DNA of 64,000 nucleotides from the NCBI GenBank assembly GCA_012931725.1, contig CM022951.1, positions 32,177,599 through 32,241,598 on the forward strand, read 5' to 3'. Below the pieces are notes generated by a model, which was not told the origin of the DNA, ran no database searches, and was given only the letters and a program-made list of their open reading frames with translations. Made by a program: the position numbers and the translations under genes. The stretch is from Litsea cubeba (lineage: Eukaryota > Streptophyta > Magnoliopsida > Laurales > Lauraceae). Positions 1 through 10,031 of this stretch are shown here, piece by piece; within the stretch, counting starts at the first letter, position 1; the number at the start of each line of letters is the position of its first letter.

Positions 1-350
1 CTTTGTGGGTGGGTTGCCGTGAGTTGCAGAAATTGGGAGGTTATAATGCAATTGTTGAAGGAGACTCTTTTCTGCTATTTCAGACCTGTTTTCCTTGGAG
101 ATTGGCGGATTGGGTGGAGGAGGTGCAAGCTATTTATTCTCAAATGAATTTTACTTTTTGCATGTCTTGAGAGAAGCAAATGATATGGCAGATGCTCTTG
201 CTAGGGAAGGAGTCTTTCATTTACACATTTCTTATGATGTATAATTTCTTGAGTTGTTAGCCTTTTGTTTTGTTCCTCCGATGTTTGTTTCTCTACTTCT
301 GTTGTTTCCTTTCTCTTTTTAATAAAATTTATTGTTACAAAAAAAAAAAC
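1..350 (+). pseudogene. L1-type LINE 3' end: RNase H-like domain remnant and poly(A)
   Basis: Frame 2 or 3 pieces read a plant LINE RNase H-like (RVT_3) C-terminus: GDSFLLFQ, then REANDMADALAREG, the usual Arg-Glu-Ala-Asn...Ala-Asp...Leu-Ala signature. An in-frame stop replaces a codon just before REAND. An untranslated tail rich in T with AATAAA at about 321 and an A-run at 340-349 marks the 3' end of the element. It is truncated by the window start. Confidence 0.75.
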
Positions 351-1400
351 CTCCTAGAACATTCCTTTTATTCAAAAACCCACCAAATTAAATCTCTAGG
401 TACCCTGTCATAAGCTTTTTTTGAATCAATCAAGACCAAATGCAGGTTTTTCCTCTTCACTCGATATTTTTGCATTAATTGCCTAAGCAAGAAGATTGTT
501 TCCATAGTTGAACTCCCTGGGATAAAACCAAATTGATTTTCAAATATCTTGGTCTCCTGTCTAAGTCTTTGCTCCATTACTCTCTTCCATTAACATCATA
601 GCAGAACTTAAATGTTTAATCCCGCACTAGTTTGTACAATTTTGCATATCTCCCTTATTCTTATATATAGGTACTACAACACTTCTTTTCCATTCATCCG
701 ACATCATCTTTGTCATTAATAACTTATTGAAGAGCCTAGTTCACCAAATCCCCCCAATTTCTCCTTAGCATTTCCAAGCCTCCATCAAAATGTCCTCTCG
801 ACCTGTAGTATGTCCTGTCTTCATTTGTTTCAATGCTTTCCTCACTTCCACCGCCCTAATTCTAAGGAAAAAAAATATGTTCTACTAACAAAGTATCTCT
901 TATTCTTATGTCTCCTATATAGTCTTCATTTAAAAGTTTAAAAAATATTCCCTTCACCTTTTTTTGATATCATTGTCCTTCACTAAAAAATTTTGGTCAT
1001 TGCTTTTTAATACATTTGACATGGTCTAAGTCCTAGTCTTCCTTTTCCTTATTGTTGCAAGCTTGAAAATATCCTTCTCTTGTTCCGGACCTATTATAAG
1101 ATAGGTCATCATATGTATTGAACTTCGCATTACTTATAACTTTCTTAGCTTCTTTCTTTGCTTTTTTATACATCTCATATTGCTTTTTTATACATCTCAT
1201 AGTTTTCCATATTCTTTTCTCTCAAACTTCTTGAACCTCTACACTCCACCACCAAGTTGCTTTATTATAGTGTCTTTGCCCTTTCCACTCTCCAAGCCCC
1301 TCTTTAGCAACCATTCTAATGCAATTTAGCCATTTGATTCCAAATCGTTGCAGTTTCTCCCACAAAATTCCTTTCTTCCTCCTCAATCACCCTTGGACGA
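350..1400 (-). pseudogene. Degenerate RTE-clade LINE, reverse transcriptase fragment
   Basis: The best-preserved part (368-577) reads ENQFGFIPGSSTMETIFLL and KKAYDRVPRDLIW, closely matching the RTE LINE at 56246-57524 (ENQFGFMPGRSTMEAIFLL). Going upstream on the minus strand, broken frames give a YKNKGDMQN-like stretch near 640-700, and a GTREG/DLDHVKCIK-like linker and AKKEAKK-rich stretch near 1000-1200. This is the usual order N-terminal to the RT in plant RTE elements. It has many frameshifts and stops. No tail is seen at the 350 end, so it is 3'-truncated. Confidence 0.75.
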
Positions 1401-1430
1401 TTCTAAGATAAAAATCATCCAAGGGTGATT
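1385..1430. repeat. Short inverted repeat (17-bp arms) at an element boundary
   Basis: Arm 1385-1401 (AATCACCCTTGGACGAT) pairs with 1414-1430 with one mismatch around a 12-base loop. It lies exactly between the RTE fragment and the copia remnant, so it may be a repair-generated junction duplication. Confidence 0.6.
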
Positions 1431-1890
1431 CGAAATATTCTTAATGAAAGGCAGAAAATTGTCGGTTATGAATTGGGTCCGTAATCCAATAGAGTAATAT
1501 TTCAAAAGGTTTTCACTATTGTAAGATCGAGAAAGAATTATGGGATTCAACTGCTAACTCCTATGCTCACAAAAGAAAGCATGCTAGAATCTATTATGAA
1601 CAAACAGAACACGTTGAAGTTGATGACCATTTCATCAGAGAGAGCATTGAAGATAAAGAGATCAAGTTGAAGTATGTACATACAAAGCAGTTCTGAGAAG
1701 AAAGTTATAAATGCATTTTCCAAGCTGAGAATAGTAGATATCGATGCTTCAGCTTGAGGGGGAGTGCTAAGAGGCACTTTGGACTTAATATGTTATTTCC
1801 AGAAATACTATGAGTGCTTTGTAAATAAAGAAAATATGTGTACTTCCTCATAAATATCAAAAACACAATAAAGTATATATATAGGAGGTG
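1431..1890 (+). pseudogene. Ty1/copia 3' remnant: RNase H end, polypurine tract, start of LTR
   Basis: At about 1597-1700 the plus strand reads YEQTEHVEVDDHFIRE, the degenerate form of the copia RNase H ending seen elsewhere here as HERTKHIEVDCHFIR. A polypurine tract TTGAGGGGGAG at 1753-1763 is followed by an LTR-like start TGCTAAGAGG at about 1764, running to about 1890. No second LTR or target duplication was found. Confidence 0.65.
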
Positions 1891-2188
1891 TCGACCAGCT
1901 CTAACAATACCTCTATACGCTCTATCTATTTTTTTTTTTTTTCTTTGAGTATTATGCTCTATCTAATTTACTTATGTCTTTTTGTGTTTCATCCAGGGTT
2001 TGTGAATAAAACCCTAGAAAATCCATGGTTTTTAACTTGTAGTTCCATCAATATGGGAAAAAAGTATCTTAATAGTCATCAATATTTTTATGGCTATTGA
2101 TCAAGCAATATATGATTCAAATAATGACCTTCAGACAAAATCAGTTTAAACATACACAGAAGAAAATTTTGGTACTCTTGATTCATAC
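1891..2188. other. MOCOS intron sequence, downstream of exon i
   Basis: AT-rich intron with a T-run near 1928. No coding signal or recognisable repeat was seen apart from the adjacent copia remnant. Confidence 0.6.
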
Positions 2189-2305
2189 CCTCAACTGAAT
2201 CCCAGACAAAGAAGCCAATTTTTCCACCTCTCGATATCCAAACCAGGAGCCATCTGGTCTTCTCAAATTGAATGCAACTGTTGGACCGAACTCACTAGAT
2301 AATGC
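2189..2305 (-). CDS. MOCOS/ABA3: MOCOS exon i (last in window): FGPTVAFNLRRPDGSWFGY
   Basis: Exon of 117 nt (39 full codons) between acceptor GCTTACAAG and donor GTATGA. It encodes ALSSEFGPTVAFNL, PDGSWFGY and EVEKLASLSGIQLR. All are strongly conserved in plant MOCOS, just before the TGCFCNPG cysteine loop, which must lie in the next exon beyond position 1. Confidence 0.95.
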
Positions 2306-2534
2306 CTTGTAAGCAGCAAAAATCAGCATAAAAATAGCACAATCAGAATCATTGAAGTCAGAAATTCTACATCAAAAACTTAAATGCATGCATATTTGCT
2401 TACATGTGAAAAAACACACGTATGATAAAAGCACAGTACGAACAAAAGAAATTGGAATCTCGAATTCTACATATTGAAGGGAATTATAGAACCTGAGCAC
2501 AAACCCAAGATCTCAGAATTTCCAATAACAGGGA

Positions 2535-2571
<37 letters not shown>
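2535..2571. repeat. Homopolymer A run
   Basis: An uninterrupted run of more than 30 A. No recognisable retroelement body lies directly 5' of it, so it is not assigned to an element. Length in a single assembly is unreliable. Confidence 0.85.
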
Positions 2572-2573
<2 letters not shown>

Positions 2574-4140
2574 ACAAGGCATCCAAAGCATCAATAAACC
2601 ACAAATCTCTGAGCAATCAAACATTTGTATGATACATGAATTGTTGATCTGAGATGCATGCATGAAAAGAAGAACATTATGTTTCATTCCAAGTAAAGTT
2701 AATCAAGGTATACTAACAAAAAAAATATTAACCAAGGGACACAGTGGCCAACTTTAGGAAAACTGACAGTCACTTGTACCCACAAAATTCCCAAGACAGA
2801 CGGTAAGGCTGCCACAGTCAGCAGCACGGAGGGACTGCTCACTGTCCGGACTTGAAACAACAGTCAATGATCATAAGGGATCTCCATCCACCAACACCAC
2901 ACACAATGGAAATGATATGCGTTAGAAAAACAATAGTGGAGAAAGTGAAATAAAATGCTCGAACTTTTATTGCATGAAACTAACTGTCGACTGCCATCCC
3001 AGCTGAATACAAGCATCCTATATATGAGGGTCAAAACATCATAAAACCCTAATTGTAGATCTCTAAAAATTTTAATCCATTCATACTTCCTAAAATAAGA
3101 CTAATAACATCTCAAGTTGATAAAAACAAACAATGCAGAAGGAATCGAAGGAATTTGCCCACTGTAGACTGTGTCTGGGAATGGCACAATCGTTTATTAC
3201 ATATGGATATCCTCAAAACCCCCACATTAAGCAACCAATTCCTATCTTGAACGATTAATACCTCAATGGCTCAATCTAAGATCCCAATGGACACAATTGG
3301 CAAGTAATTGCAGAGGAAAGTCAGAAATCCTAGAGATTTCTCCCAATCAGGATATCCAGACCTCTCAATGTTCTGGATCATGGGGCCCACATCGCCCACC
3401 CTTTTGGATGGTGGACTATACCAGCTGACACTACACCCCAGGGCGACCAGGGGGTCTTGGTCCCAAGTGGATCTGAGTCCATTTTGGCCCCATTAATTGA
3501 GGCCCAAGATCAGGTTCTCGTCAGCCCATGTATATGTTTGTTTTCCATGGATGAACTTTCAAATTCAAATTCATGTATCCTCTATGGATTGATACTCACC
3601 CAATTGTTGTAAGCCCTTTCTTTAGTTATTACTATAATTTTTAAAATGAAAAAAAAATGCCTCTTTAATAATATCTCTGATTTTTTTTATTAACAAATAT
3701 AACGCCAATGTAAGAGCTCTACTTTAGAATTTTAGCAAGCAAACTAAATGTAGATTACAACTTCAAAATTAGAGATATTTGTTTTAGACCAAATAACTAG
3801 CTCTTAATAGATTTGAGTAGAGTTTCCAAATATGGCCTCAAGATGAGAGTGGAGAGGTTTACGGACCATAGTTAATTTTTTTTTTTATATGTTCAAATAG
3901 AGTTAATAAACAAGGTATTGATGTAGAATGGGGATTGACAAGTGGCAGGTAGGGGAAGATGGAGGGATAAAAGAGCTTCACACCATAAGTCTCAAGCATT
4001 GTTCCATTCCAATGGCAGGAGATATTGCAGAAGAGAGCAAAGCACGCAAAACATTTCTTTTAATTAATCATAATCTGAAAGAGCCAAAGAGGCATTACAT
4101 CATATGTTAGGAAGGCCACTCAAACGTTTGGAATTATTCT
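2572..4140. other. Unassigned intron sequence
   Basis: No coding signal was found. Around 3380-3510 there is GC-richer text (GGGGCCCACATCGCCCACC and similar) resembling the composition of the gypsy LTRs nearby, but no alignment convincing enough to call an LTR fragment was found. Confidence 0.4.
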
Positions 4141-4236
4141 ACCTTTTTTTTTTTTTTTGAATGGTTACTTTCATTAAAAGGAGCAAATAGTACAAGAGAA
4201 AAGTACTGAAAGCAGAAGAAAACAAAACAGGACTAA

Positions 4237-4593
4237 CTAAGGCCCTATCATAGAAAAGAACTTCAATTTCTCCACCAGTCTGCTTTCACTAATTGCAATT
4301 CCTTTAAAACATCTTGAGTTTTTTTCCTTCCAAATCGTCCAGATCACCGCTAAGAAAGACAACCGCCACATCATTTTGCCTCTAGGGTTCTCAATTGGAA
4401 CCTTCCAAGCTTGGAAAAGCTCGGGGAGAGAATGAGGAAGAGCCCAACAGCAACCGAACCCTATTATTATAGCCATCCATATAGCCTGAGCTGATTTACA
4501 ATTTAGCAAGAGATGGTCCACGGATTCTTCGCCCTTCAAGCACATTGGGCATCCATTCACTATCGTCATCCCTCTCCTCCTCAAAAGGTCCAT
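4237..4593 (-). pseudogene. LINE zinc-binding reverse-transcriptase domain (zf-RVT)
   Basis: A 118-codon open stretch with the CPMC...E..DHLLLNC..A..IW signature of plant LINE zf-RVT domains. It ends in a stop about 80 bp before the poly(A) tail, so this is probably the natural C-terminus of ORF2. The upstream part (4600-5280) is broken by frameshifts. Confidence 0.8.
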
Positions 4594-5287
4594 AGTAGGG
4601 ATCCTTTTCCTAAGAGCAAGCTACCCAAATACAAGCACCCTTGGAGGAGCTTTCATCTTCCAAATGCCATAAACCCCGCTCCTATCCCTAGGATTGTTTA
4701 GGATTGTCTTAAAGAAAGAAGACACTGAAAAGGATATTCTTAGAGGCAATCCACACCCTATCATCTGCTCTGCTGTCTTGAATGGTAAAACTGTTCAGGG
4801 AATTAAGGAGATCAATGAACTAGGATTCTTCGTTGTCCATTAAGTTCCATCTAAAAGTGGGACACCAAGCCCTCTGGCCTCAAGTAGTACTCATATAAGA
4901 GCTGACCGTTGCTTCCTTGTCTTGTGCACACCTAAACAGGTCTGGGAATTGAGCACAGAACGCCCTCTCACCTACCCACCTATCTTTCCAAAAAAGGGTC
5001 CTCTCCCCCGATCCAATTTGGTACCTGATGTTCTCCATGAAAAGTCCCTTAACCGAGAGGATTCCTTTCCATAAAGCAGATGAATTCCAAGGGGGGTCCT
5101 AAACATCCCACCCATGTCTTGGAAGTTTGTATTTCCTTTCCAACACCTGTCTCCAAAGACCTTGTGAACCGTCTCCATTCCTCCACAGCCATTTGCCAGT
5201 TGCCCAGAAGGGCTTGATTAATCTTCTTTAGGGGTCTAATTCCCAGGCCTCATTCTTCCTTCGGCTTACATATGGATTCCCAATCTA

Positions 5288-5347
5288 CCAAGTGAATCTT
5301 CTTCTGAGAGCTTGTACCAAGTGAATCTTCTTCTGAGAGCTTGTGCC
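5288..5347. repeat. 30-bp tandem duplication inside the LINE
   Basis: ACCAAGTGAATCTTCTTCTG... occurs twice back to back (from 5288 and from 5318) with one difference near the end. It duplicates a short piece of LINE coding sequence. Confidence 0.85.
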
Positions 5348-5886
5348 ATGCCATAAGAACTCTCTCTGCAATCTTTCAAGCCTCTTTATAATTGAGGTCG
5401 GGCATCTAAAGATGGAGAAGTAATAGACTAGCAAGTTGGAGAGGACAGATTTGATGAGGGTTACCCCTCCACCTATAGATAGGTAATTTTCTTTCCATGT
5501 AGACAGCCCCCTCTCTACACCCTTTCCACAACTGGGTTCCAAAGAGATTTAGTAACCCGCCCCGAGCACAGTGGCATTCCTAAGTACGAAATAGGAAAAT
5601 CCCCAATCTTGCAGCCCATAATACCTGAAATTTTAAGGAGAAGGGGCTTCTCTGTACATAGACCAATCACCTCACTCTTGAAGAAGTTGACTTTTAGCCC
5701 TGAAACTGCTTCAAAGCATAGGATAGTGGCTTTAACATTTCTAACATGAGCTTCCTCTGCTCCACAAAATGAGTATCATCAGGGAATTTCTAGCCACTCT
5801 GGAGCCTTCGAACATTCCTGCATTCACAACATTTTTTATCATTCTTCCCAGCGCTTCTGCTACAATTAGGAAGAGAAAAGGGGAGG

Positions 5887-5891
5887 GGTTC
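5887..5891 (+). repeat. Target-site duplication (left) of solo LTR, GGTTC
   Basis: GGTTC directly precedes TGTCACG and recurs at 8208-8212 directly after TATTACA. Confidence 0.85.
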
Positions 5892-6519
5892 TGTCACGAC
5901 CCAAATTCCGGGGTCCTGTCGGATATCCGGATCGTGATAACTTGGCAATAATTACCATACATTCATCAAATAATTCTCATAAGCATTTGGCATTTAAATC
6001 AAATAATTTCAATTAATTAATGAGTTATAAATACTCATACTTTAATATGTTCTGTCTGCATCAATAATGTACTAAAACTTTAAATAAATTTCCTAAGCAA
6101 GGGCTATCCCTTTATCCACTAAATTATCTTTTCTCGTTCTCTCTTGTCAGCCACGCGTATTGAAATCTACGTGCTGAACATCGTTCCGCTCTGTCCCGCC
6201 CGCAGCATAATTACCTGAAGGGGGTAACACAACATCAGTACTACTGGTGAATGAATATTCCTAATTACACAAATCACATAAAATATAACATCGCATAATT
6301 CAGCAGGTCAAAAATCAAATATTATTAATATTCTTTCACATACAAATCCGTGCCCATGCACATCACCACGCCTCAAAGGCCTTATCGTAACGACCCAAAC
6401 CAATGCCCGGTGCAATATTGTCCTCTTTGGCTCATGGGCAATTTGACCAGAGGACCTGGCCCAAGCGCATCCAATCTTGCCTCAAGCTTATCATATACAT
6501 GTATACCGGTCACCATGAC

Positions 6520-6650
6520 CCTGTCTCATCAGACACGTCCACAAAGGACCAGCCATCATAATGGCCACACACGTCCACTAAGGACCAGCCATCAAAATGG
6601 CCCATCACGTCCACTAAGGACCAGCCGCTATAACGGCCCCCATGGCCCGA
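6520..6650. repeat. Imperfect tandem repeat in solo LTR (about 36-bp unit)
   Basis: Three units of the pattern CACGTCCACTAAGGACCAGC followed by CATCAAAATGGCC-like text. The full gypsy LTRs carry two shortened units at the equivalent place (13225-13300, 20365-20440). Confidence 0.75.
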
Positions 6651-6869
6651 AGCCATCCATCATCCGGACACAAGTCCAACATCCCACATTTGGGATCTCA
6701 CAATCATATATCAACCAAAACATAAACAGCAATTAATATAAATAAGTACACATGCATAGCAGCGTGGGCCCAACCCTAACACCATTCAGATTGATCATTG
6801 CCCCCATCTAAGCATAATTGGTATTGATTGGTATAGGGGTGGCCCACATTCAACATTAATTAATCACTG

Positions 6870-7005
6870 TCCGTATAATTAATCACAGTCTACATAATTA
6901 ATCACAATCATGTAATTAATCATAATCTACATAATTAATCACAATCATGTAATTAATCACAATCTACATAATTAATCACAATCATGTAATTAATCACAAC
7001 CCATA
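6870..7005. repeat. AT-rich minisatellite in LTR
   Basis: Alternating units AATTAATCACAATCATGT and AATTAATCACAATCTACAT, about 37 bp per pair, repeated three to four times. Shorter versions are at 13545-13690 and 20685-20830 in the full-length gypsy LTRs, so it is a feature of this LTR family. Confidence 0.8.
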
Positions 7006-8930
7006 TAAATCTTGATCCATCTAAGTAATAAGGTTAAATTTGTAAATATATACACAGTTCAGGTTTGTTTCCCTTAACAAGTTCCACCCTTATCCATACA
7101 GAACATAGAGAAATATATTATCTCACGCCTGAACATAATGGCATAAAATCCAGTGGGTCCCACTGGATCTAATCCAGGATCAGACTTGATGTCTTTGGTC
7201 GCCCAAGGTTGAAGTATTATACCAATGAATCTGATTCATCATCAGACCATTATCTGGGGCCCACAGGTTCAAAACAGATTTCTCAAATCTCCATAACAAG
7301 TCACGCCTGAGGTTATTTGCATCTACTGGACAGTGGGTCCCACTGTTCTCAAACCCCAGATGTCATTGACCTCTATGGTCGCCTAGGGGCCCCACACCTG
7401 ATGACCGGAATTGATTTCAATCATATGATCAGATGAGTCCAAGTAGGGTCTAACGGCATGTAGTCACAAAATCTGTGACAGACGCCTCTTTTGCATTAAG
7501 GTGATTGGATGAAGGCCCAAGTGGGGTCCACTCTCCACGGGTCCTCCACCCTAAGGGTCGCCCATGGCCCTCCTTATAGATCCCTGGACTAGATTTCCCA
7601 TCTGGTGGGCCATGTGGTCCCACAACTCCTTAAGGTCAATCTGTGTCATTGACGACAGGTCTCTGGGTTCTGTATATTGCACAAAAACTCAACAATTCAA
7701 GGAGAAACAAGAGTTATCAAATCCCTAGCATTATACTCTTCACAGTTGAGATGATATCAGACCCAAGAGTTTGTGTGTAACCCATAGATACAGGAACCAT
7801 TATTGTAACTGCAGAATTTCAATTCAACAGGATCATGCACCAACATCAATCTTCTGATTAAAGCATCTAGGTATTTAGGAAGATCCACTCACCTTTGATA
7901 CGCGATTGTAGTTCATCTTCCCGTTGACTTCTTCCTCTTCTTCCCTTGGATTCCAACGACCTAGCTCTCTCTCTCTCTCTCTCAGATTTTCTCTCAAGGG
8001 AAAGAATTGAATATGATACTCCAAAAGGGGTCGTTGGTTGTTAATATAGGCAACAGAGAGGTAGAGTCCTAATTTCTTTGTAACTGAACATAGAGTCCTG
8101 TCCAATCTCCTCTCATCATAGTTGTTAAACAACTCCTCTTTCAATCAATAATAATACACGTGAGGTTCTAATAGTCTAATAGGAAATCTAAAATCCAAGA
8201 TATTACAGGTTCCCCTTGTCGGAGCCCTCTTCCAGCCTAGAAGTAGCCCTTTGGGGACCCATTCACCAAATAGAGAACCAAGCTGACGAGACACACTCCT
8301 GAATCCGCCTCCGCCATTTTTCCCGAAACCCCATTCTTCCTAATATGTATTGAAGGAATTTGCAGTTCACCCTATCATAAGCTTTCTCCAGGTCAAGATT
8401 GCAGATGATCCCCAGAACCCTCTCCTTAAGTCTTGATTGTACACATTCATTGGCCACCAAGATGTCATCAAAGATTTGCCTTCCCTCTACAAAAGCCCCT
8501 TGCTCACTAGAGATAATCTTTGGCAGAACCATTTGAATTCTCCTTGCTAGAACTTTGGTTAGGATTTTATAGAGGCTTCCCAGAAGACTAATGGGTCTGT
8601 AATCTTTGATGCCAAGGTCTCCTGTCTTCTTTGGGATTAACGCGAAAAAAGAGGCCCCAATCCTTTGGACAATTTACCCCTTCAAGAGAATTCCTCAATA
8701 AATTCCATGACATCCTTCCTTCACCATTTTCTAGAAGCGTTGAAAGGAGGCCATCAGAAAGCCATCTGGGCCAGGAGCCTTATCTCCTGCTAGATCGAAG
8801 ACCTCCTGACGAACTTCCTCCTCTTCAAAGTTCCTCTCCAGCCTCTTCTTCACCCATAACTTCGAAGGCTATATTTCCCAAATGAGGTCTTTCCCAACCC
8901 TCATCAGTGTAGAGCGACTGGAAATATCTA

Positions 8931-9133
8931 CATGCTCATTGGAATCACCCTAACAAACTTCTATTTTGAGAACAGATTATCTACATACTCATTTCACTAT
9001 TACGTAAATGACAAAATAACAAAGCATTTGAAGGTGCAACTCCGCATCTGCATAGCTTGTCTATTTTAGCACCTTTCCTGCCATAGCCGACCAAAGAAAG
9101 ATTCAACCCTTGATGGAGCTAGACCTGACAACA
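8931..9133. other. Intron sequence between LINE and copia 1
   Basis: About 200 bp with no recognisable feature. The 5-bp target duplication of copia 1 (CCAGC) ends it. Confidence 0.5.
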
Positions 9134-9138
9134 CCAGC
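9134..9138 (+). repeat. Target-site duplication of copia 1 (left), CCAGC
   Basis: CCAGC precedes the LTR start TGTTAAG and recurs at 23845-23849 after the right LTR end TTTGTCA. Confidence 0.9.
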
Positions 9139-9428
9139 TGTTAAGATGGCCCTCGACCCATGAAGGGGCCCAAGGCCCATCAGTCCAACAAGCTTACATA
9201 TATCACGTTGATTTGATTTGGATTTGATTGAGTCATTGATTGAATATGCTGTAAATATTAAATTGATTGCTTTCCTAACTTAGTTTAGTGATTAGCTAAT
9301 TTACTTTGTAAATTGCCTTGATTAAGGCTTGTAATTCCTATATATACATGTAGTGGTTCTCCAAGAGAGACACAAAAGATTAATACAATCTCAATGAATA
9401 TTATTCAAGTTCTTTCGTGAGTTTGTCA
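9139..9428 (+). repeat. Copia 1 left (5') LTR
   Basis: TGTTAAGATGG ... GAGTTTGTCA, 290 bp. It contains a TATA-like box TATATATA at 9339-9346, the likely core promoter, followed by the R/U5 part. Confidence 0.93.
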
Positions 9429-9440
9429 TGGTATCAGAGC
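9429..9440 (+). other. Copia 1 primer-binding site (initiator tRNA-Met)
   Basis: TGGTATCAGAGC immediately follows the LTR. It is the standard complement of the plant initiator tRNA-Met 3' end. Confidence 0.93.
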
Positions 9441-10031
9441 CCATATTCAAAAACACCTAGTTTCTTCTCCTCTAAAACCTCAAGGCAGTAGAATAGAGAG
9501 TTTATATCTCTTCCTCGTGCAGAATAACAGATCCAGGCATCTGTTCAAGATTTCCAGCGTCATTCACACTCTGCGACAGTTGGTATCACAGTGGTGGCCC
9601 ACCCCTGATCATCAGTTCATCTTCCAAAAACCATACAGTCATGGTCGCCTGGTACTCCTAGGATTATTGACAATTTTTTCAGGATTTTTTAGCATCTCCA
9701 GGTTGGTCGTTTACTCATTCTCAAGTGTTTTTTAGAAATTTACATTGTTTTCATCAAAACCGTCCAGTATCTTGGATTTACAGCAGAATCTCTTCAAACC
9801 TGTTTCAATAGAAGCCAAAATAGAAGGCTTTCCCAGATCAATCTTCTGATCTAAGGCCTGATCCATCTGTGGGGCCCACGTAGTGGATCTACAGCAATTT
9901 TTTGGGTCGTCTAGGGTGTTTATTTGCAGTTTTTTGTTCTCTATCATCTGGGGTGATTATCTGTCTGGGTTAAAAACAGAACATTGTTTCTCTTTCTGTC
10001 AGATCAATTGTTGGTTCAATCTTCATTTAAG

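Larger units (their letters stand above)
5892..8207 (-). mobile_element. Solo LTR of the gypsy (chromovirus) family, inserted in the L1 LINE
   Basis: A 2,316-bp LTR begins TGTCACGACCCAAAT and ends AAGATATTACA on the plus strand, the same termini and internal landmarks as the two LTRs of the gypsy element at 12682-22074, but clearly more diverged. It has a perfect 5-bp duplication GGTTC on both sides and no internal region, the product expected from LTR-LTR recombination. By the orientation of the full element it lies on the minus strand. LINE coding sequence continues on both sides. ORFs inside it are spurious. Confidence 0.9.
4142..8930 (-). mobile_element. L1-type LINE, 5'-truncated, split by a solo LTR
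   Basis: Read on the minus strand from about 8930. RT N-terminus: DYRPISLLGSLYKIL near 8590, EQGAFVEGRQIFDDILVANE and LDLEKAYDRVNCKFLQ at 8263-8532. The solo LTR follows, then RT/thumb pieces resume at about 5880: SYLGMPL-like, then LSIGGGVTLIKSVLSNL at 5285-5542. The zinc-binding RVT domain is at 4237-4593 (CPMCLKGEESVDHLLLNCKSAQAIW). A T-run on the plus strand at 4142-4158 is the poly(A) tail. The endonuclease part is missing at the 5' end. Several frameshifts and stops make it inactive. Confidence 0.85.

Noticed and set aside
2535..2571. Poly(A) run as the tail of a retroposon
   Set aside because: No element body or target duplication is recognisable beside it.
6350..7005. Regularly spaced repeats resembling a CRISPR array or minisatellite gene
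   Set aside because: Units are imperfect, occur in all LTR copies of the gypsy family and belong to a plant nuclear LTR; no spacers of uniform length exist.
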